Source of the DNA: Halotalea alkalilenta DSM 17697
GTDB lineage: Bacteria > Pseudomonadota > Gammaproteobacteria > Pseudomonadales > Halomonadaceae
Assembly (NCBI RefSeq): GCF_000621205.1
Contig: NZ_JHYY01000022.1
Span: 62,001-126,000 of the forward strand
Length of the DNA: 64,000 nucleotides
Direction of reading: 5' to 3'
Part shown: one piece after another, positions 1 through 9,184 of the stretch
Numbering within the stretch: the first letter of the stretch is position 1
Layout: the number at the start of each line of letters is the position of its first letter
Position numbers and translations under genes: made by a program
Notes under the pieces: model-generated
What the model saw: only the letters and a program-made list of their open reading frames with translations
What the model was told of the DNA's origin: nothing
Databases searched by the model: none

Positions 1-1
1 T

Positions 2-151
2 CGCCACCCCACCGCCGACATCGAGGGCGCTGCGCGCCTCGGCATCGAGGGTGCGTTCGCCGAGATCGAGTTCGACTTCGTGCTCCATCGCGCGCGTGAC
101 GCTGAAGAGCAGCGCCCGGTGATGCGCAGCCGCGCGCAGGTGGCCGGATAG
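2..151 (+). CDS. catA: catechol 1,2-dioxygenase, C-terminal end (partial)
   Basis: The window opens inside an open frame that ends at TAG 149-151. Its last 49 residues include the segment [14 protein letters not shown] followed by [12 protein letters not shown], which resembles the conserved C-terminal beta-strand region of intradiol catechol 1,2-dioxygenases. These enzymes cleave catechol to cis,cis-muconate with non-heme Fe(III). The catalytic Tyr and His ligands would lie upstream, outside the window. The identity is supported by the position 92 bases upstream of benABCD, whose end product is catechol. The call rests on a short tail plus context, so confidence is moderate. Confidence 0.6.
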   Translation, partial: RHPTADIEGAARLGIEGAFAEIEFDFVLHRARDAEEQRPVMRSRAQVAG

Positions 152-243
152 GCGAGCCGCCTCGAAGCCGCCGATTCCAATCATTGCGCCGCCTCCGGCA
201 CAGGCGGTGTCCCGTGACGATCCGTTCGATGGAGGAGACCACC

Positions 244-1620
244 ATGTCCCAGCATCTGGACCAGCTCGCCCGGCGCGTACGCAGCGCCGTGGAGGAGGAT
301 CCGGCGAGCGGCCGCTATCGCTGCCGCCGCGACGCCTTCACCGATCCCGAGTTCTTCGAGCTCGAGATGAAGCACCTGTTCGAGGCCAACTGGGTCTACC
401 TCGCCCATGAGAGCCAGATTCCCGAACCCAACGACTACTTCACCACCTACATCGGCCGCCAGCCGGTGATGATCACCCGCGACAAGCAGTCCCAGCTGCA
501 CGCCCTGGTCAACGCCTGCGCGCACCGTGGGGCGATGATCTGCCGCCGCAAGCACGGCAACAAGCAGAGCTTCACCTGCCAGTTCCACGGTTGGACCTTC
601 AGCAATTCGGGCAAGTTGCTCAAGGTGAAGGACGCCAAGAGCGGCGGCTATCCGCAGCAGTTCAACTGCGAAGGGTCCCACGATCTCAAGCGGGTGGCGC
701 GCTTCGAGAGCTACAGAGGCTTCCTGTTCGGCAGCCTCGAGCCCGACGTGGTGCCGCTCGAGGAGTTCCTCGGCGAGACCAGGGTGATCATCGACCAGAT
801 CGTCGACCAGGCCCCCGAGGGCATCGAAGTGCTGCGCGGCAACTCCTCCTACATCTACGACGGCAACTGGAAGCTGCAGACCGAGAACGGCGCCGACGGC
901 TACCACGTGAGCTCGGTGCACTGGAACTACTCGGCGACGATGCAGCACCGCAACTACGATGCCGAGGGCAGCACCCAGGCGGTCGACGCCAACGGCTGGT
1001 CGAAGAGCATCGGTGGCTACTACGCCTTCGAGCACGGCCATGTGCTGCTTTGGACCCAGCTGCTCAACCCTGAGGTGCGACCGGTCCATGCCCATCGCGC
1101 CGAGCTCGTCGAGCGGCTCGGCGAGGTGCAGGCCGATGCGATCGTCGGCCAGACCCGCAACCTGTGCCTTTATCCCAACGTCTACCTGATGGATCAGTTC
1201 TCGACCCAGATCCGCGTGATCCGACCGATCGCGGTCGATCGGACCGAGGTGACCATCTACTGCTTCGCACCCAAGGGCGAGTCCGCCGCCGAGCGCAACC
1301 TGCGGATTCGCCAGTACGAGGATTTCTTCAACGTCAGCGGCATGGGCACTCCGGACGACCTCGAGGAGTTCCGCGCCAGCCAGTGCGGCTTCGAGGGGCG
1401 CGCCGCCGAATGGAACGATCTCAGCCGTGGCGCGGTGCACTGGATCGAGGGGCCTGACGACAACGCCAGGAAGCAGGGCTTCACCCCGCTATCGAGCGGG
1501 ATCAAGCCCGAGGACGAGGGTCTCTACGTGCGCCAGCACAGCTGCTGGGTCGAGGCGATGGAGCGCGCGATCGAGCGCGAGCGGGCGCGACTCATCCCGC
1601 TCGAGGGGGCGGTGGCATGA
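244..1620 (+). CDS. benA: benzoate 1,2-dioxygenase, large (alpha) subunit
   Basis: This is the oxygenase alpha subunit that, with BenB and BenC, converts benzoate to the 1,2-cis-dihydrodiol carboxylate. The start is ATG 244, eight bases after GGAGG at 231-235; it gives 458 residues, the usual family length. The N-terminal Rieske domain shows the CAH...CQFH pattern (Cys-X-His, then Cys-X2-His) around residues 84-106 for the [2Fe-2S] cluster. The catalytic domain carries [10 protein letters not shown], the two-histidine part of the mononuclear iron site. It overlaps benB by four bases (ATGA), so the subunits are translationally coupled. A related toluate or anthranilate dioxygenase is possible, but the benABCD order favours benzoate. 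Confidence 0.93.
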   Translation: MSQHLDQLARRVRSAVEEDPASGRYRCRRDAFTDPEFFELEMKHLFEANWVYLAHESQIPEPNDYFTTYIGRQPVMITRDKQSQLHALVNACAHRGAMICRRKHGNKQSFTCQFHGWTFSNSGKLLKVKDAKSGGYPQQFNCEGSHDLKRVARFESYRGFLFGSLEPDVVPLEEFLGETRVIIDQIVDQAPEGIEVLRGNSSYIYDGNWKLQTENGADGYHVSSVHWNYSATMQHRNYDAEGSTQAVDANGWSKSIGGYYAFEHGHVLLWTQLLNPEVRPVHAHRAELVERLGEVQADAIVGQTRNLCLYPNVYLMDQFSTQIRVIRPIAVDRTEVTIYCFAPKGESAAERNLRIRQYEDFFNVSGMGTPDDLEEFRASQCGFEGRAAEWNDLSRGAVHWIEGPDDNARKQGFTPLSSGIKPEDEGLYVRQHSCWVEAMERAIERERARLIPLEGAVA

Positions 1621-2105
1621 ACCTTAGTCAGGCAGCGCTGGCTGCGTTCGTCTATCGCGAGGCGCGGCTGCTCGATGACCGGCAATGGGACGAGTGGCTC
1701 GAGTGCTACTCGCCCAAGGTCGAGTTCTGGATGCCGGCGTGGGATGACGACGATCAGCTCACCGAGGACCCGAGCCGCGAACTGTCACTGATCTACTATC
1801 CGAGCCGCGAGGGCCTCGAGGACCGGGTGTTCCGGATCAAGACCGAGCGCTCCGGCGCGACCACGCCGGAGCCGCGCACCTCGCACAACATCAGCAATCT
1901 CGAACTGCTAGGCCAGGACGAAGAACGCGCCGAGCTGCGTTTCAACTGGCATACCCTCAGCCATCGCTACAAGACCAGCTACAGCCACTTCGGCTGCTCC
2001 TTCTACACGCTCGACTTGAGCGGTGGCAAGCCTTTGATACGGAAAAAGAAAGTGGTGCTGAAGAACGATTACATCCATCAGGTGATCGACATCTACCACA
2101 TCTAG
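1617..2105 (+). CDS. benB: benzoate 1,2-dioxygenase, small (beta) subunit
   Basis: This 162-residue protein matches the ring-hydroxylating dioxygenase beta subunit family (cystatin/NTF2-like fold), with the typical N-terminal [18 protein letters not shown] segment and the C-terminal [20 protein letters not shown] end. It has no cofactor; in this family it supports the alpha3-beta3 hexamer. The start ATG overlaps the benA stop. A GC-rich hairpin follows before benC. Confidence 0.93.
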   Translation: MNLSQAALAAFVYREARLLDDRQWDEWLECYSPKVEFWMPAWDDDDQLTEDPSRELSLIYYPSREGLEDRVFRIKTERSGATTPEPRTSHNISNLELLGQDEERAELRFNWHTLSHRYKTSYSHFGCSFYTLDLSGGKPLIRKKKVVLKNDYIHQVIDIYHI

Positions 2106-2114
2106 CTCAGGCCG

Positions 2115-2135
2115 GCCCCGCCGCTAGGGCGGGGC
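2115..2135 (+). other. intercistronic hairpin between benB and benC
   Basis: An 8-bp perfect inverted repeat (GCCCCGCC / GGCGGGGC) with a 5-base loop lies in the 48-base benB-benC gap. It has no T-run, so it is not a strong terminator. It may stabilise the upstream message and set oxygenase-to-reductase stoichiometry; that role is inferred. Confidence 0.45.
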
Positions 2136-2153
2136 GGCCAAAGGGAGAGTGCG

Positions 2154-3194
2154 ATGACCCATACCATCGCTTTGAGTTTCGAAGACGGCGTCACCCGCTT
2201 CATCGAGTGCCGAGACGACGAGAAAGTGCTCGACGCGGCCTACCGGCAGCGGATCAACCTGCCGATGGACTGCTCCGACGGCGTCTGCGGTACCTGCAAG
2301 TGCCGCTGCGAGGAGGGCGACTACGAGCTCGGCGACGACTATCTCGAGGAGGCCCTCGACGAGCAGGAGCTCGCCCGCGGGCTGGTGCTGACCTGCCAGA
2401 TGGTGCCCCGCGCCGACTGCGTGATCGCCGTGCCGGTGCCGTCGAGCGCGTGCAAGACCGGCCCGGCGCGTTTCGAGGCGACCCTGAGCGCGATCACCGC
2501 GCACCAGGATGCCGCGCTCGAGGTCGAGTTCGAACTCGACGAGAGCACCGCGGCCCCCGCCTTCCTGCCCGGGCAGTACGTCAACATCGGGATCCCCGGC
2601 GGCGCGGAGACCCGCTCCTATTCGTTCAGCTCGCCCCCCGGGGCGCGACGGCTGTCGTTTCTGATCAAGCGCGTGCCCGGCGGGAGGATGAGCGCTTATC
2701 TCGATGGCGCAAGGATGGGTGAGCGGCTGAGCCTCGACGGCCCGCTCGGTGCTTTCTACCTGCGTGAGCCCTGCCGGCCATTGCTATTGCTGGCGGGCGG
2801 CACCGGGCTGGCACCGTTTCTTTCGATGCTCGAAGTGCTCGCCAGCCGCGATGTGGGCCTGCCGATCAGGATGCTCTATGGCGTCACCCGCGACCAGGAT
2901 CTGGTGCTGGTAGAGCGGCTCCAGGCGTATACCGATCGGCTCGCCGACTTCGAGTTCCTCACCTGCGTCGCCGAGCAGGGCTCGAGCCACCCACGCAAGG
3001 GCTTCGTCACCGACCACCTCGATCCTGGCGTGCTGCATGGTGGAGAGGTGGACGTCTACCTCTGCGGGCCGCCGCCGATGGTCGACGCGGTGCGCCGTCA
3101 CCTCGACGGCCTGGGCGTGGTTCCCGCCGGGTTCTACTACGAGAAGTTCACTCCCAACCTGGTGATCACCGCCGGCGAGGAGGTGAGCGCATGA
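2154..3194 (+). CDS. benC: benzoate 1,2-dioxygenase electron transfer component
   Basis: This 346-residue reductase passes electrons from NADH through FAD and a [2Fe-2S] centre to the BenA Rieske cluster. The N-terminal plant-type ferredoxin domain carries CSDGVCGTCKC near residues 41-51 with the fourth Cys in the LTCQM segment. It is followed by the FAD-binding motif RSYSFSS and an NAD-binding domain with LLAGGTGLAPF and YLCGPPPMVDAV. The start is preceded by GGGAGAG. It belongs to the benABCD transcription unit. Confidence 0.93.
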   Translation: MTHTIALSFEDGVTRFIECRDDEKVLDAAYRQRINLPMDCSDGVCGTCKCRCEEGDYELGDDYLEEALDEQELARGLVLTCQMVPRADCVIAVPVPSSACKTGPARFEATLSAITAHQDAALEVEFELDESTAAPAFLPGQYVNIGIPGGAETRSYSFSSPPGARRLSFLIKRVPGGRMSAYLDGARMGERLSLDGPLGAFYLREPCRPLLLLAGGTGLAPFLSMLEVLASRDVGLPIRMLYGVTRDQDLVLVERLQAYTDRLADFEFLTCVAEQGSSHPRKGFVTDHLDPGVLHGGEVDVYLCGPPPMVDAVRRHLDGLGVVPAGFYYEKFTPNLVITAGEEVSA

Positions 3195-3282
3195 GCCACG
3201 CCAGCGCCAACGGCACCGCCGGCGAAGCCTCGCCGACGGTGCGCTGAGACACGCCATTCCACTAGAACCAGGAGAAACATCC

Positions 3283-4053
3283 ATGTCGACGGGACGCTTC
3301 GATGCCAAGGTCGCGGTGGTCACCGGCGCGGCGCAGGGGATCGGCCTGCGCGTCGCGCAGCGGCTGGCCGAAGAGGGAGCGCGGCTGGTGCTGGTCGATC
3401 GCTCCGAGCTGGTCCACGAGTTCGAGCATCCTGGCGCGCAGGTGCTGAGCCTGACCGCCGATCTCGAGCGCTTCGATGAGTGCGAGCGGATGATCGCGGC
3501 GACGGTCGAGCGCTTCGCGCGGATCGACGTGCTGGTCAACAACGTCGGCGGCACGATCTGGGCCAAGCCGTACGAGCACTACGCCGCCGAGGAGATCGAG
3601 GCCGAGGTGCGGCGTTCGCTGTTTCCCACCCTGTGGTGCTGCCGCGCGGCGCTGCCGCGGATGCAGGCCCAGGGCAGCGGGGCGATCGTCAACGTCTCGT
3701 CGATCGCCACCCGCAGCGTCCACCGGGTGCCCTATGGCGCGGCCAAGGGGGGCGTCAACGCGCTGACGGTGTGCCTTGCGTTCGAAAACGGCGAGCGTGG
3801 CGTGAGGATCAACGCCGTTGCGCCCGGCGGCACCGAGGCGCCGCCCAGGCGGGTCCCGCGCAACGCCGCCGAGCCGAGCGAGCAAGAGCGGGCGTGGTAC
3901 TCGCGCATCGTCGAGCAGACCAAAGAGACCAGCTTCATGCATCGCTACGGCACCCTCGACGAACAGGCCGCGGCGATCCTGTTCCTCGCCTCCGACGAGG
4001 CCTCCTACATCACCGGCACGGTGCTGCCGGTCGGCGGCGGCGACGGTGGCTGA
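3283..4053 (+). CDS. benD: benzoate dihydrodiol dehydrogenase (1,6-dihydroxycyclohexa-2,4-diene-1-carboxylate dehydrogenase)
   Basis: This 256-residue short-chain dehydrogenase oxidises and decarboxylates the BenABC product to catechol, reducing NAD+. It shows the nucleotide motif TGAAQGIG near residue 13, NNVG around residue 86, and the catalytic Ser...Tyr-X3-Lys set (VSSIATRSVHRVPYGAAKGG). ATG 3283 follows AGGAG by about nine bases. It is the last gene of the ben unit; the sequence beyond it is non-coding and starts with a palindromic repeat that may end transcription. Confidence 0.92.
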   Translation: MSTGRFDAKVAVVTGAAQGIGLRVAQRLAEEGARLVLVDRSELVHEFEHPGAQVLSLTADLERFDECERMIAATVERFARIDVLVNNVGGTIWAKPYEHYAAEEIEAEVRRSLFPTLWCCRAALPRMQAQGSGAIVNVSSIATRSVHRVPYGAAKGGVNALTVCLAFENGERGVRINAVAPGGTEAPPRRVPRNAAEPSEQERAWYSRIVEQTKETSFMHRYGTLDEQAAAILFLASDEASYITGTVLPVGGGDGG

Positions 4054-4503
4054 GTCGGGCCGTCAGAGCGGCGACCGGGTCGAGGCCCGGCCTGCGCCGG
4101 GCGCCCGCTCGCTCGAGGCGCTGCGCGCTTAAAGCGCAGGGCCTCAGACTGCTGACAAAGTATTTGAAGATGCCACGATGGTTTCCAGCCGCCTCCGAGA
4201 GCGCGCTGGCCGGCAATCGATTGCACCGGGGTTTGCGACATGGATGTCGCAAAAGGCGCGCCCGGACAGGGACGTCCATGCGCGCCGACCCGAGGGTAAG
4301 CGATTGATCGGCCAGGGTTTCGCGATCTCGTGGCGGCGCGTCCCCTTTCAGGGGGAGCGCGAGGGGGCCGCCCCTCGCATCTAAGCGAGCAAGAGGCGCG
4401 TTAGGACCCAAACGGTTCTCGACTCGCCAGGATCGAAAGCGTCGCTGGGTCAAAAGGGGTTTGTCATTAATCTGAGGCGCTGCGCGCTTAAAGCGCAGGG
4501 CCT
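4054..4503. other. 450-base non-coding interval with palindromic repeats
   Basis: I see no credible gene here. The interval holds two identical 31-bp palindromic repeats near its ends and an inner 10-bp perfect inverted repeat, TTTGCGACAT / ATGTCGCAAA, at 4232-4253. A second small palindromic string, GGACAGGGACGTCC, follows at about 4263-4276. The convergent genes benD (+) and the acyl-CoA dehydrogenase (-) end on either side, so at least part of it probably terminates transcription. Confidence 0.6.
4115..4145 (+). repeat. 31-bp palindromic repeat, copy 1
   Basis: The 31 bases begin GAGGCGCTGCGCGCTT and end AAAGCGCAGGGCCTC; the ends pair as an imperfect hairpin (GAGGC / GCCTC outer, CTGCGC / GCGCAG inner). 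An identical copy lies at 4474-4504 in the same orientation. The form is like REP-type extragenic palindromes. Confidence 0.75.
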
Positions 4504-4504
4504 C
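4474..4504 (+). repeat. 31-bp palindromic repeat, copy 2
   Basis: This is identical to the copy at 4115-4145, 359 bases further on. Its last base touches the TAG stop of the acyl-CoA dehydrogenase gene on the minus strand, so the hairpin sits at the 3' end of that message. Confidence 0.75.
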
Positions 4505-5658
4505 TACTGCTGGGCTTCCCGGATCATGTTGCGGGAGATGATCACCTGCTGGATCTGGGTGGTGCCTTCATACAGGCGGAAAAGCCTGACGTCACGGTAG
4601 AAACGCTCTACCGCGTAGTCGCTGACGTAGCCCGCGCCACCGTGGATCTGGACGCCGCGATCCGCCACTCGACTGCACATTTCAGTGGCGAACATCTTGG
4701 CGCAGGACGCTTCGGTACTGACGCTGAGGCCATCGTCACGCCGGCGGGCCGCATCCAGCACCATGCATCTGGCGGCATAGATTTCGGCCTTGCTGTCTGC
4801 CAGCATTGCCTGAATCAGCTGGAAGTCCGAGATCGGGCGGCCGAACTGCTTTCTCTCCATCGCATACCTGAGCGAGTCCTCGAGGACCCTCTCCGCCGCG
4901 CCGACCGCAATGGCCGCGATGTGCAAGCGCCCCTTGTCCAGTACCTTCATGGCGGTCTTGAAGCCAACCCCTTCGTTCTCGCCGATCAAAGCGCTGGACG
5001 GCACCCGGACGTTGTCGAAAATGACATCGGCGGTATGGGCGCCTTTCTGTCCCATTTTCTTATCGCATTTGCCGATCGTGATGCCCGGTGTGGTGGCCTC
5101 GACGATGAACGCACTGATGCCCTTGGCTCCCTTGATCTCGGGATCGGTTCGGGCCATGACGGTGAATATACCGGCATGGGGAGCATTGGTGATGTAGCGT
5201 TTGGTGCCGTTGATCAGGTAATGGTCGCCATCTCTAACAGCGGTGGTTCTCAGCGAAGCGGCATCGGAGCCGGAGTCCGGCTCGGTCAGGCAGAAGGAGC
5301 TGAGGATCTCGCCGCTGGCCAGCTTCGGCAGATAGGTGGCTTTCTGCTCCTCGGTGCCGTCCAGCAGGATGCCGATCGAGCCGATACCGTTGTTGGTGCC
5401 GATGAAAGAACGAAATGCCGGGGAAGTACGTCCCAGCTCGAAGGCGATATTGACCTCCTCTTCCATGGTGACACCGAGACCGCCGAATTCTTCGGGAATG
5501 GTGAGGCCGAACAGCCCCATGTCACGCATCTGCGATACGATGTCTTCAGGGATTTCGTCGGTTTCAGCGACCTCTTCCTCTCTGGGAATGAGCGCCTCAT
5601 TGACGAAACTACGAATTGAATCAAGAAGAATCTGCATCGTTTCTTGATCACGAATCAT
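4504..5658 (-). CDS. acyl-CoA dehydrogenase
   Basis: This 384-residue FAD enzyme introduces the alpha,beta double bond into an acyl-CoA and hands electrons to ETF, whose genes lie on the other side of the regulator. It has the family signatures FCLTEPDSGSDA (flavin/substrate contact), RKQFGRPISDFQ, and QIHGGAGYVSDY. The region RLYEGTTQIQQ carries the Glu that acts as the catalytic base in most family members. It is followed upstream on the same strand by the IclR regulator with a 47-base gap. Substrate range cannot be read; context suggests a dicarboxylyl- or medium-chain acyl-CoA. I found no clear glutaryl-CoA dehydrogenase signature. Confidence 0.88.
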   Translation of the reverse strand: MIRDQETMQILLDSIRSFVNEALIPREEEVAETDEIPEDIVSQMRDMGLFGLTIPEEFGGLGVTMEEEVNIAFELGRTSPAFRSFIGTNNGIGSIGILLDGTEEQKATYLPKLASGEILSSFCLTEPDSGSDAASLRTTAVRDGDHYLINGTKRYITNAPHAGIFTVMARTDPEIKGAKGISAFIVEATTPGITIGKCDKKMGQKGAHTADVIFDNVRVPSSALIGENEGVGFKTAMKVLDKGRLHIAAIAVGAAERVLEDSLRYAMERKQFGRPISDFQLIQAMLADSKAEIYAARCMVLDAARRRDDGLSVSTEASCAKMFATEMCSRVADRGVQIHGGAGYVSDYAVERFYRDVRLFRLYEGTTQIQQVIISRNMIREAQQ

Positions 5659-5705
5659 CTGTCCTTCTCCCTGGCGAATGAGACGATTTTAAAAGATTGG
5701 GTGAT

Positions 5706-6527
5706 TCATCGCGTTTCTGTTTCGATGTTATTGACTATCTGGACCAGTCTGGGGCCAATGACGTCTTCGAGTTTCTCGCGTGATACCTGGAACTCGGGAC
5801 CGCCGCAGTTGAACGAGAGAATGCCGAGCTGCGGATGATGGAATGGAACCGCAGCGGCGTTGACCTTTTTCTGCCATTCGCCGATCGACAGGCAATAGCC
5901 GTAGTCCGCGTAGTCTCTGAAAGAGCGCTCCAACGCTTTTCGAATCCCGGGCCACTCGGTGGGGAAGCGCTCCTTGATATGGTCCATCAGCAGCTCGGCC
6001 TCTGCACTGGGCATGGCCGCCAGGCACGCACGACCCGCGGCGCTTTGATGAATCGGTAGACGCGTGCCGATCTGGCGGCGCATGGTGGAGCCGGAGGCAC
6101 TCTGGACGACATCGAGATAGACCATGTCCAGCCGGTCCTGCGCCGACATCGCCACGGTAGCTTCGACCTCATTGGCGAGCGCCACCATCATCGGTTGGGC
6201 GATGGCGCGGATCGGGAGGTTGGAGATCATCGCATAGCCGAACGACATCACACCGACGTCGAGCTGGTACTTACCCCGGGGTAGCTGTCGCAGGTAGCCC
6301 AATCGAGCCAGTGTGTAGGTGAGGCGACTGATGGTCGGACGCGGCAACCCCGTCTTCCGGGCCAGATCCAGGTTGCTCAGCACGCTGTCACGCGGGGAGA
6401 AGCAGCGCAGGAGCTCCAATCCTCGCGCCAGGGCGGTGACGAACTGGCGGTCTTTTTCCTGCTCGTCCGAGGCGTTCATCGGGTCTATCAAGACATTTAA
6501 ATCGCTCTGAATGTCGGCTTTACCCAC
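5706..6527 (-). CDS. IclR-family transcriptional regulator
   Basis: The protein (273 residues from GTG 6527, which has GAGGG about nine bases upstream; GTG 6536 and ATG 6479 are alternatives) has an N-terminal winged helix (TALARGLELLRCF..., TGLPRPTISRLTYTL) and a C-terminal IclR effector domain (QSASGSTMRRQIGTRLPIHQSAAGRACLA). IclR proteins bind small acids or aromatic compounds and often control an adjacent divergent catabolic operon. Here it sits between the acyl-CoA dehydrogenase and the divergent enoyl-CoA hydratase operon, so it probably controls both. Confidence 0.85.
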   Translation of the reverse strand: MGKADIQSDLNVLIDPMNASDEQEKDRQFVTALARGLELLRCFSPRDSVLSNLDLARKTGLPRPTISRLTYTLARLGYLRQLPRGKYQLDVGVMSFGYAMISNLPIRAIAQPMMVALANEVEATVAMSAQDRLDMVYLDVVQSASGSTMRRQIGTRLPIHQSAAGRACLAAMPSAEAELLMDHIKERFPTEWPGIRKALERSFRDYADYGYCLSIGEWQKKVNAAAVPFHHPQLGILSFNCGGPEFQVSREKLEDVIGPRLVQIVNNIETETR

Positions 6528-6600
6528 CTTGACCACCCTCGGCTGCTCTGACTGGTGTGCGGCTCATCTTGTACTCCTCGAATTCGTAATGTCAATTTAG

Positions 6601-6636
6601 CAAAACGTATGACCGCATAGCGGACTTTATGTTTTG
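6601..6636. promoter_or_regulatory. nested inverted repeat, candidate IclR operator
   Basis: In the A/T-rich divergent interval (6528-6820) CAAAAC (6601-6606) is mirrored by GTTTTG (6631-6636), and a perfect CCGC-ATA-GCGG palindrome (6613-6623) sits between them. The spacing and position suit a dimer- or tetramer-binding operator. The function is inferred. Confidence 0.4.
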
Positions 6637-6820
6637 GCGCTCTACTGCAATGGATGTCCAGCTATTTTGTTATGTAACTATTTGATAATTATAAAATATC
6701 ATCAATATATACTTCAGTCGCGTTGACAGGGGGGATAGCTCGACCTAGCATTTTTTTGAATTTGTCGAAATTAATGTCCGCATGGCGATCATTGTGGCGC
6801 TGTGCATCAGGAGAGTCAAG

Positions 6821-7609
6821 ATGAGCGATCACCGAGATTCGGCCGTGTACCTGGAATCGCTGGAGGGTGGGGTGGCGGTAGTGCGCATCCATCGCCCCGA
6901 AGCCAGGAACGCGCTGAATGCAGCCGTGCGGCATCAATTGGCCGAGCAGTTCACGGTGTTACCGCAGCGCCAGGACGTTCGTGCCATCGTGCTGACGGGG
7001 GGAGATGACTTCTTCGTCGCCGGTGCCGATGTCAGGGAGTTCGCCTCATCCTCCCCGACGCAGATGTACCAGCGCCACAATGAAAGGCTTTGGGAGCCTG
7101 TCGGTCGCTGCCCCAAACCGGTGATCGCGGCGGTCAATGGCTTCGCCCTGGGGGGAGGATGCGAGCTGGCCATGCATTGCGACATGATCGTGGCCGGTGA
7201 GTCCGCGCGGTTCGGCCAGCCCGAGGTGAAGCTCGGCCTGATGCCCGGTGCAGGCGGTACCCAGCGTCTAGTTCGGGCGGTGGGCAAATTCCAGGCGATG
7301 CGCATGCTGATGACTGGTTGCATGGTCGGCGCGTTCGATGCGCTGCGCATGGGCTTGGTCAGTGAAGTGGTCGCTGATGACCAGACGCTTGCGCGTGCGA
7401 AGGCGCTTGCCCACGAGGTGGCGGGGATGCCTGCGCTTGCGCTCGAGCAGATCAAGGAAGTCGTGCTGTCAGGTGCCGACCTGCCGTTGGAGAGTGCGCT
7501 GGCGCTCGAGCGTAAAGCCTTCCAGCTGCTTTTCGATACCGCCGACCAGAAAGAAGGTGCCGCTGCGTTTCTGGAAAAACGTAAGCCCAACTACCAGGGA
7601 GAGGCGTAA
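6821..7609 (+). CDS. enoyl-CoA hydratase/isomerase family protein
   Basis: This 262-residue crotonase-fold enzyme would hydrate the 2-enoyl-CoA made by the acyl-CoA dehydrogenase. ATG 6821 is chosen because AGGAGAG lies six to eight bases upstream; an ATG at 6782 has no such site. The motifs IHRPEARNAL, the oxyanion-hole segment GGDDFFVAGADV, and GFALGGGCELAMHCDM with FGQPEVKLGLMPGAGGTQRL are typical, including both catalytic Glu positions. Its stop overlaps the next start (TAATG), so it is coupled to the hydroxyacyl-CoA dehydrogenase. Confidence 0.9.
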   Translation: MSDHRDSAVYLESLEGGVAVVRIHRPEARNALNAAVRHQLAEQFTVLPQRQDVRAIVLTGGDDFFVAGADVREFASSSPTQMYQRHNERLWEPVGRCPKPVIAAVNGFALGGGCELAMHCDMIVAGESARFGQPEVKLGLMPGAGGTQRLVRAVGKFQAMRMLMTGCMVGAFDALRMGLVSEVVADDQTLARAKALAHEVAGMPALALEQIKEVVLSGADLPLESALALERKAFQLLFDTADQKEGAAAFLEKRKPNYQGEA

Positions 7610-9135
7610 TGTCGCGCTCACTGACCCGGATGGGCATCGTTGGTACCGGCGTGATGGGAGCGGGTATCGCGCAAATCGCCGCGCAGGCGGGCCTCGAGGT
7701 GTATTTGTTCGACGGTCGTGAGGGCATGGCGAGTGCCGCCCGCGACGGACTCGGCAAGACGCTGGAGAAGCTTGCGAGCAAGGGAAAGATATCCGCCGAC
7801 TCGGCGCGAGCCGCGCTGTCTCGATTGAAAATCGTCGAGTCGATGGCAGGACTTGCGGATTGCGAGGTGGTGGTCGAGGCGATCATCGAGAACCTGGAGA
7901 TCAAGCGGGAGCTATTCGCCGCTCTGGAACAGGTCGTCGCCACCGACTGCCTCCTCGCCACCAATACCTCTTCGTTATCCGTGACCTCCATCGCTTCGGG
8001 TTTGCGAATTCCCCGCCGAGTGGCCGGTTTTCACTTCTTCAACCCCGTGCCGCTGATGAAGGTCGTGGAGGTCATCGGCGGCATCGATACCGATGCCGCC
8101 ACCGTCGACGCGCTGCTCGAGCTGGCGCAGCGCCTCGGTCACACCGGGGTGCGGGCCAAGGATACCCCGGGTTTCATCGTCAACCATGCCGGGCGCGCCT
8201 ACAGCACCGAAGGCCTGAAGATCCTCGAGGAGGGCGTCGCGCGACCCGAGGACATCGACCGTATCCTCAGGGAAGGGGCAGGGTTTCGGATGGGACCGCT
8301 GGAGCTCTTCGACCTGACCGGGCTCGATGTGTCGCATCCGGCGATGGAGTCCATTTACGAGCAGTTCTATCACGACCCTCGCTATCGCCCATCCTACATT
8401 TCTCGGCAGATGCTGAAAGGGGGGCGGCTCGGGCGCAAGACGGGCACTGGCTTCTATCGGTACGAAGCGGGAAAGAAGGAGGCTTCACCGCCCCAGCCGG
8501 TGCCACGGGTCGACGGCCTGCCACCCGTCTGGGTGGGTTGCAGCGACGGCGCCGTGCACCGGGAAGTGGTATCGCTGCTCGATGCGCTGGGCGGCGAAGT
8601 GGAAGGTGGCGCGCATCCGAGCAAGGAGGCGCTTTGTCTGTTGATACCCTTCGGTGACGATGCGGTGAGCGCGAGCGTTCGCTTTTCGAGCGATCCGACT
8701 CGCACCGTATGTCTCGACGCCTCGATCGATCTCGCCCGCCACCGGACCTTGATGGCGACCCAGGTCACCCGCAGGGACATGCTCGATGCCGCTCACGCGA
8801 TGATGTCGGCCGATGGCGTTGGCGTCACGGTCATTCGAGACAGCGTTGGTTTCGTCGCCCAGCGAGTGCTCGCAAGCGTGGTCAATCTGGCTTGCGAGAT
8901 CGCTCAGCGACAGATCGCCAGTCCAGAGGACATCGATAAGGCTGTGCGGCTGGGGTTGAACTATCCCCAGGGCCCGCTGCAGTGGGGCGATGCATTAGGT
9001 CCGAAACGAATACTGGCCATTCTGGAGCGCATGGTCGAAGTGACCGGCGATGCCCGTTATCGCCCCAGTGCATGGCTGCGTCGTCGCGCCGTATTAGGCC
9101 TCTCTCTCTCGTCCCAAGAACCCTCCGTTTGCTGA
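7609..9135 (+). CDS. 3-hydroxyacyl-CoA dehydrogenase (PaaH/DcaH-like)
   Basis: This 508-residue enzyme oxidises 3-hydroxyacyl-CoA to 3-oxoacyl-CoA with NAD+. The N-terminus has the Rossmann motif GIVGTGVMGAGIAQIAA, then NTSSLSVT and the catalytic His in GFHFFNPVPLMKVVEV. The C-terminal half carries two HCDH-type domains (DTPGFIVNHAGRAY and DSVGFVAQRVLASVVN). This two-domain length is like PaaH of phenylacetate and 3-hydroxyadipyl-CoA metabolism and longer than the short enzyme of about 280 residues. The last residues run on after the second domain without a known motif. Confidence 0.87.
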   Translation: MSRSLTRMGIVGTGVMGAGIAQIAAQAGLEVYLFDGREGMASAARDGLGKTLEKLASKGKISADSARAALSRLKIVESMAGLADCEVVVEAIIENLEIKRELFAALEQVVATDCLLATNTSSLSVTSIASGLRIPRRVAGFHFFNPVPLMKVVEVIGGIDTDAATVDALLELAQRLGHTGVRAKDTPGFIVNHAGRAYSTEGLKILEEGVARPEDIDRILREGAGFRMGPLELFDLTGLDVSHPAMESIYEQFYHDPRYRPSYISRQMLKGGRLGRKTGTGFYRYEAGKKEASPPQPVPRVDGLPPVWVGCSDGAVHREVVSLLDALGGEVEGGAHPSKEALCLLIPFGDDAVSASVRFSSDPTRTVCLDASIDLARHRTLMATQVTRRDMLDAAHAMMSADGVGVTVIRDSVGFVAQRVLASVVNLACEIAQRQIASPEDIDKAVRLGLNYPQGPLQWGDALGPKRILAILERMVEVTGDARYRPSAWLRRRAVLGLSLSSQEPSVC

Positions 9136-9184
9136 CATCGTACGGTTTTATCAATGGTTTCAATAATTATCGATAGGTGAGTCG

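Noticed and set aside
181-1440. Long minus-strand open frame over benA
   Set aside because: It is a shadow of benA: repeated Val/Leu/Ala/Arg composition, no ribosome site, no family match, while benA is certain on the plus strand.
4504-5658. Glutaryl-CoA dehydrogenase
   Set aside because: Tempting with the CoA-transferase nearby, but the N-terminal region and motifs look like general acyl-CoA dehydrogenases and there is no decarboxylating signature I can point to.
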